Shown here: positions 63,387 to 64,000 of the stretch, piece by piece
Position numbering within the stretch: the stretch's first letter is position 1
How the letters are laid out: each line of letters opens with the position of its first letter
NCBI GenBank assembly: GCA_016705475.1
Contig: JADIYD010000012.1
Span: 225,384 to 289,383, forward strand
DNA length: 64,000 bases
Source: Betaproteobacteria bacterium
GTDB lineage: Bacteria; Pseudomonadota; Gammaproteobacteria; Burkholderiales; Rhodocyclaceae
Reading direction: 5' to 3'
The notes under the pieces: generated by a model
Databases searched by the model: none
The model's input: only the letters and a program-made list of their open reading frames with translations
What the model was told of the DNA's origin: nothing
Translations under genes and position numbers: made by a program

Positions 63387-64000
63387 ATGAAACTGACCAG
63401 CAGCAACTTTCAGACGGAAAAAATCCCGGGTGAGTTTTCCTTTGCATCCCCGATCCAGGCCCACGTCTGCCTGGCAAACCTGAATCCGCATCTGGCGTGG
63501 AGTAAGCTCCGTGGGGTGCTGCCACGAAATCCTTCGGTCATCATCTGCCACGACCCGACGTGCTTCCTGTGCAAAGGCGATGACGTCAGACCAGGGAGGG
63601 CAGAACAGTCCCGGCCTCCTCCCGCGCGTCGATTTCTTCCATCTGGGTTCTGGTCGACTTAAGGCGCAACGATTTCCGAAATCAAGGAACTGAGTTCAGT
63701 AGCAAGGTCACCCCGCGCGGCAAGCCAGGCCCGCAAGCCGGCCAGGGGCTGTTCTGCGGGCATCAACAACTACACCGACCTGGTTTGCCGGCGACCATGA
63801 CATGAGCGGCGACTACTACGGATACGATGCATCCCCGCCCGCCGTGGAACGATGAGATCATCCACCACCATGCTTTCACGCAGGTGCCGCGCTGGACGTC
63901 GAAAACTGCAAAAGTCGACGGCAAATTCGCGGTCCGGAAGTCTGCGCTGCGATGTAGGGACACATCTCTGGCGGGAAGTTAGCCTGGCCGGAACCTACAC
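63387..64000 (+). pseudogene. YbhB/YbcL (Raf-kinase-inhibitor/PEBP) family protein, partial and frameshifted
   Basis: An ATG at 63387 behind AGAGGTAATA opens MKLTSSNFQTEKIPGEFSFA. LNPHLAWS, the PEBP ICHDPD-like motif (VIICHDP), GDDVNQEGRTV-like, VDFFHW-like, GINNYTDWFAGDHDM and PPWNDEIIHHYVFT-like stretches appear in changing frames: the DPxxP and GxHR-type ligand-loop regions of this family. The frame is still open at the window end. Function of the bacterial family is poorly defined. Confidence 0.75.

Noticed and set aside
48110..64000. True pseudogenisation of motAB, cco genes and murJ
   Set aside because: Breaks are one-base, homopolymer-biased and hit functionally unrelated genes including an essential one and a tRNA; sequence error explains all of them.
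1..64000. CRISPR arrays, insertion sequences, prophage or secondary-metabolite genes
   Set aside because: I saw no regularly spaced direct repeats, transposase motifs, integrases or synthase domains anywhere in the window.

Overview
The window is a motility and chemotaxis island from a flagellated betaproteobacterium. Gene order, the paired motCD and motAB stators, two CheA kinases, CheZ together with CheD, and a cbb3-oxidase locus with an FNR-type site all point to a Rhodocyclales-like (Dechloromonas/Azonexus-type) free-living, microaerobic or facultatively anaerobic organism. This lineage call is inference from gene content; no 16S gene is present.

Layout. 1-10.1 kb (+): fliF(partial)-G-H-I-J-K-L-M-N-O-P-Q-R, the MS-ring, C-ring and export-gate genes. 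10.1-21.0 kb (-): the rod/hook operon flgB-C-D-E-F-G-H-I-J-K-L, ending in a small lipoprotein gene coupled to flgL; a sigma54-type site precedes flgB. 21.1-22.6 kb (+): flgA, then flgM-flgN behind a near-perfect sigma28 promoter. 22.6-30.4 kb (-): flhB-flhA-flhF-flhG-fliA-motC-motD. 30.5-47.8 kb (-): one long chemotaxis cluster, in transcription order cheY-cheA-cheW-receptor(CZB)-receptor(PAS)-cheR-cheD-cheB-STAS-cheV-cheV-cheY-cheZ-cheA, closed by an intrinsic terminator at about 30.55 kb. 48.1-49.9 kb (-): motA-motB.

50-64 kb: a NUDIX hydrolase (+); on the minus strand an SDR dehydrogenase, ccoI, ccoS, ccoN-O-Q-P, ccoG, ccoH and a small DUF3149-type protein; on the plus strand a response-regulator/GGDEF protein; a tRNA-Thr(CGT) on the minus strand; then murJ and a partial YbhB-family gene (+).

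Sequence quality changes sharply. From 1 to about 47.8 kb I found only two single-base frame breaks (fliR and flgI, both extra bases in C or G runs). From about 48.1 kb to the end nearly every gene is split by several one-base indels although its protein family stays recognisable in alternating frames. I read this as a low-quality assembly segment, not real gene decay. Spans given there run from the inferred start to the inferred stop.

How the genes work together: the flh and fli genes build the export apparatus and switch, flg genes build rod and hook, and FlgM/FliA time late expression. Two stator pairs can drive rotation. Receptors that end in a CheR-docking pentapeptide feed two CheA kinases, with CheY, CheZ and CheV downstream. 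I found no new mobile, defence or biosynthetic system. The most interesting leads are FliM/CheZ-like CheY-docking motifs repeated at the CheZ N-terminus, four aromatic GFF repeats in the CheA linker, an FlhG whose P-loop lacks both usual lysines, and a dispersed intergenic repeat ending in GGTTGACCG.
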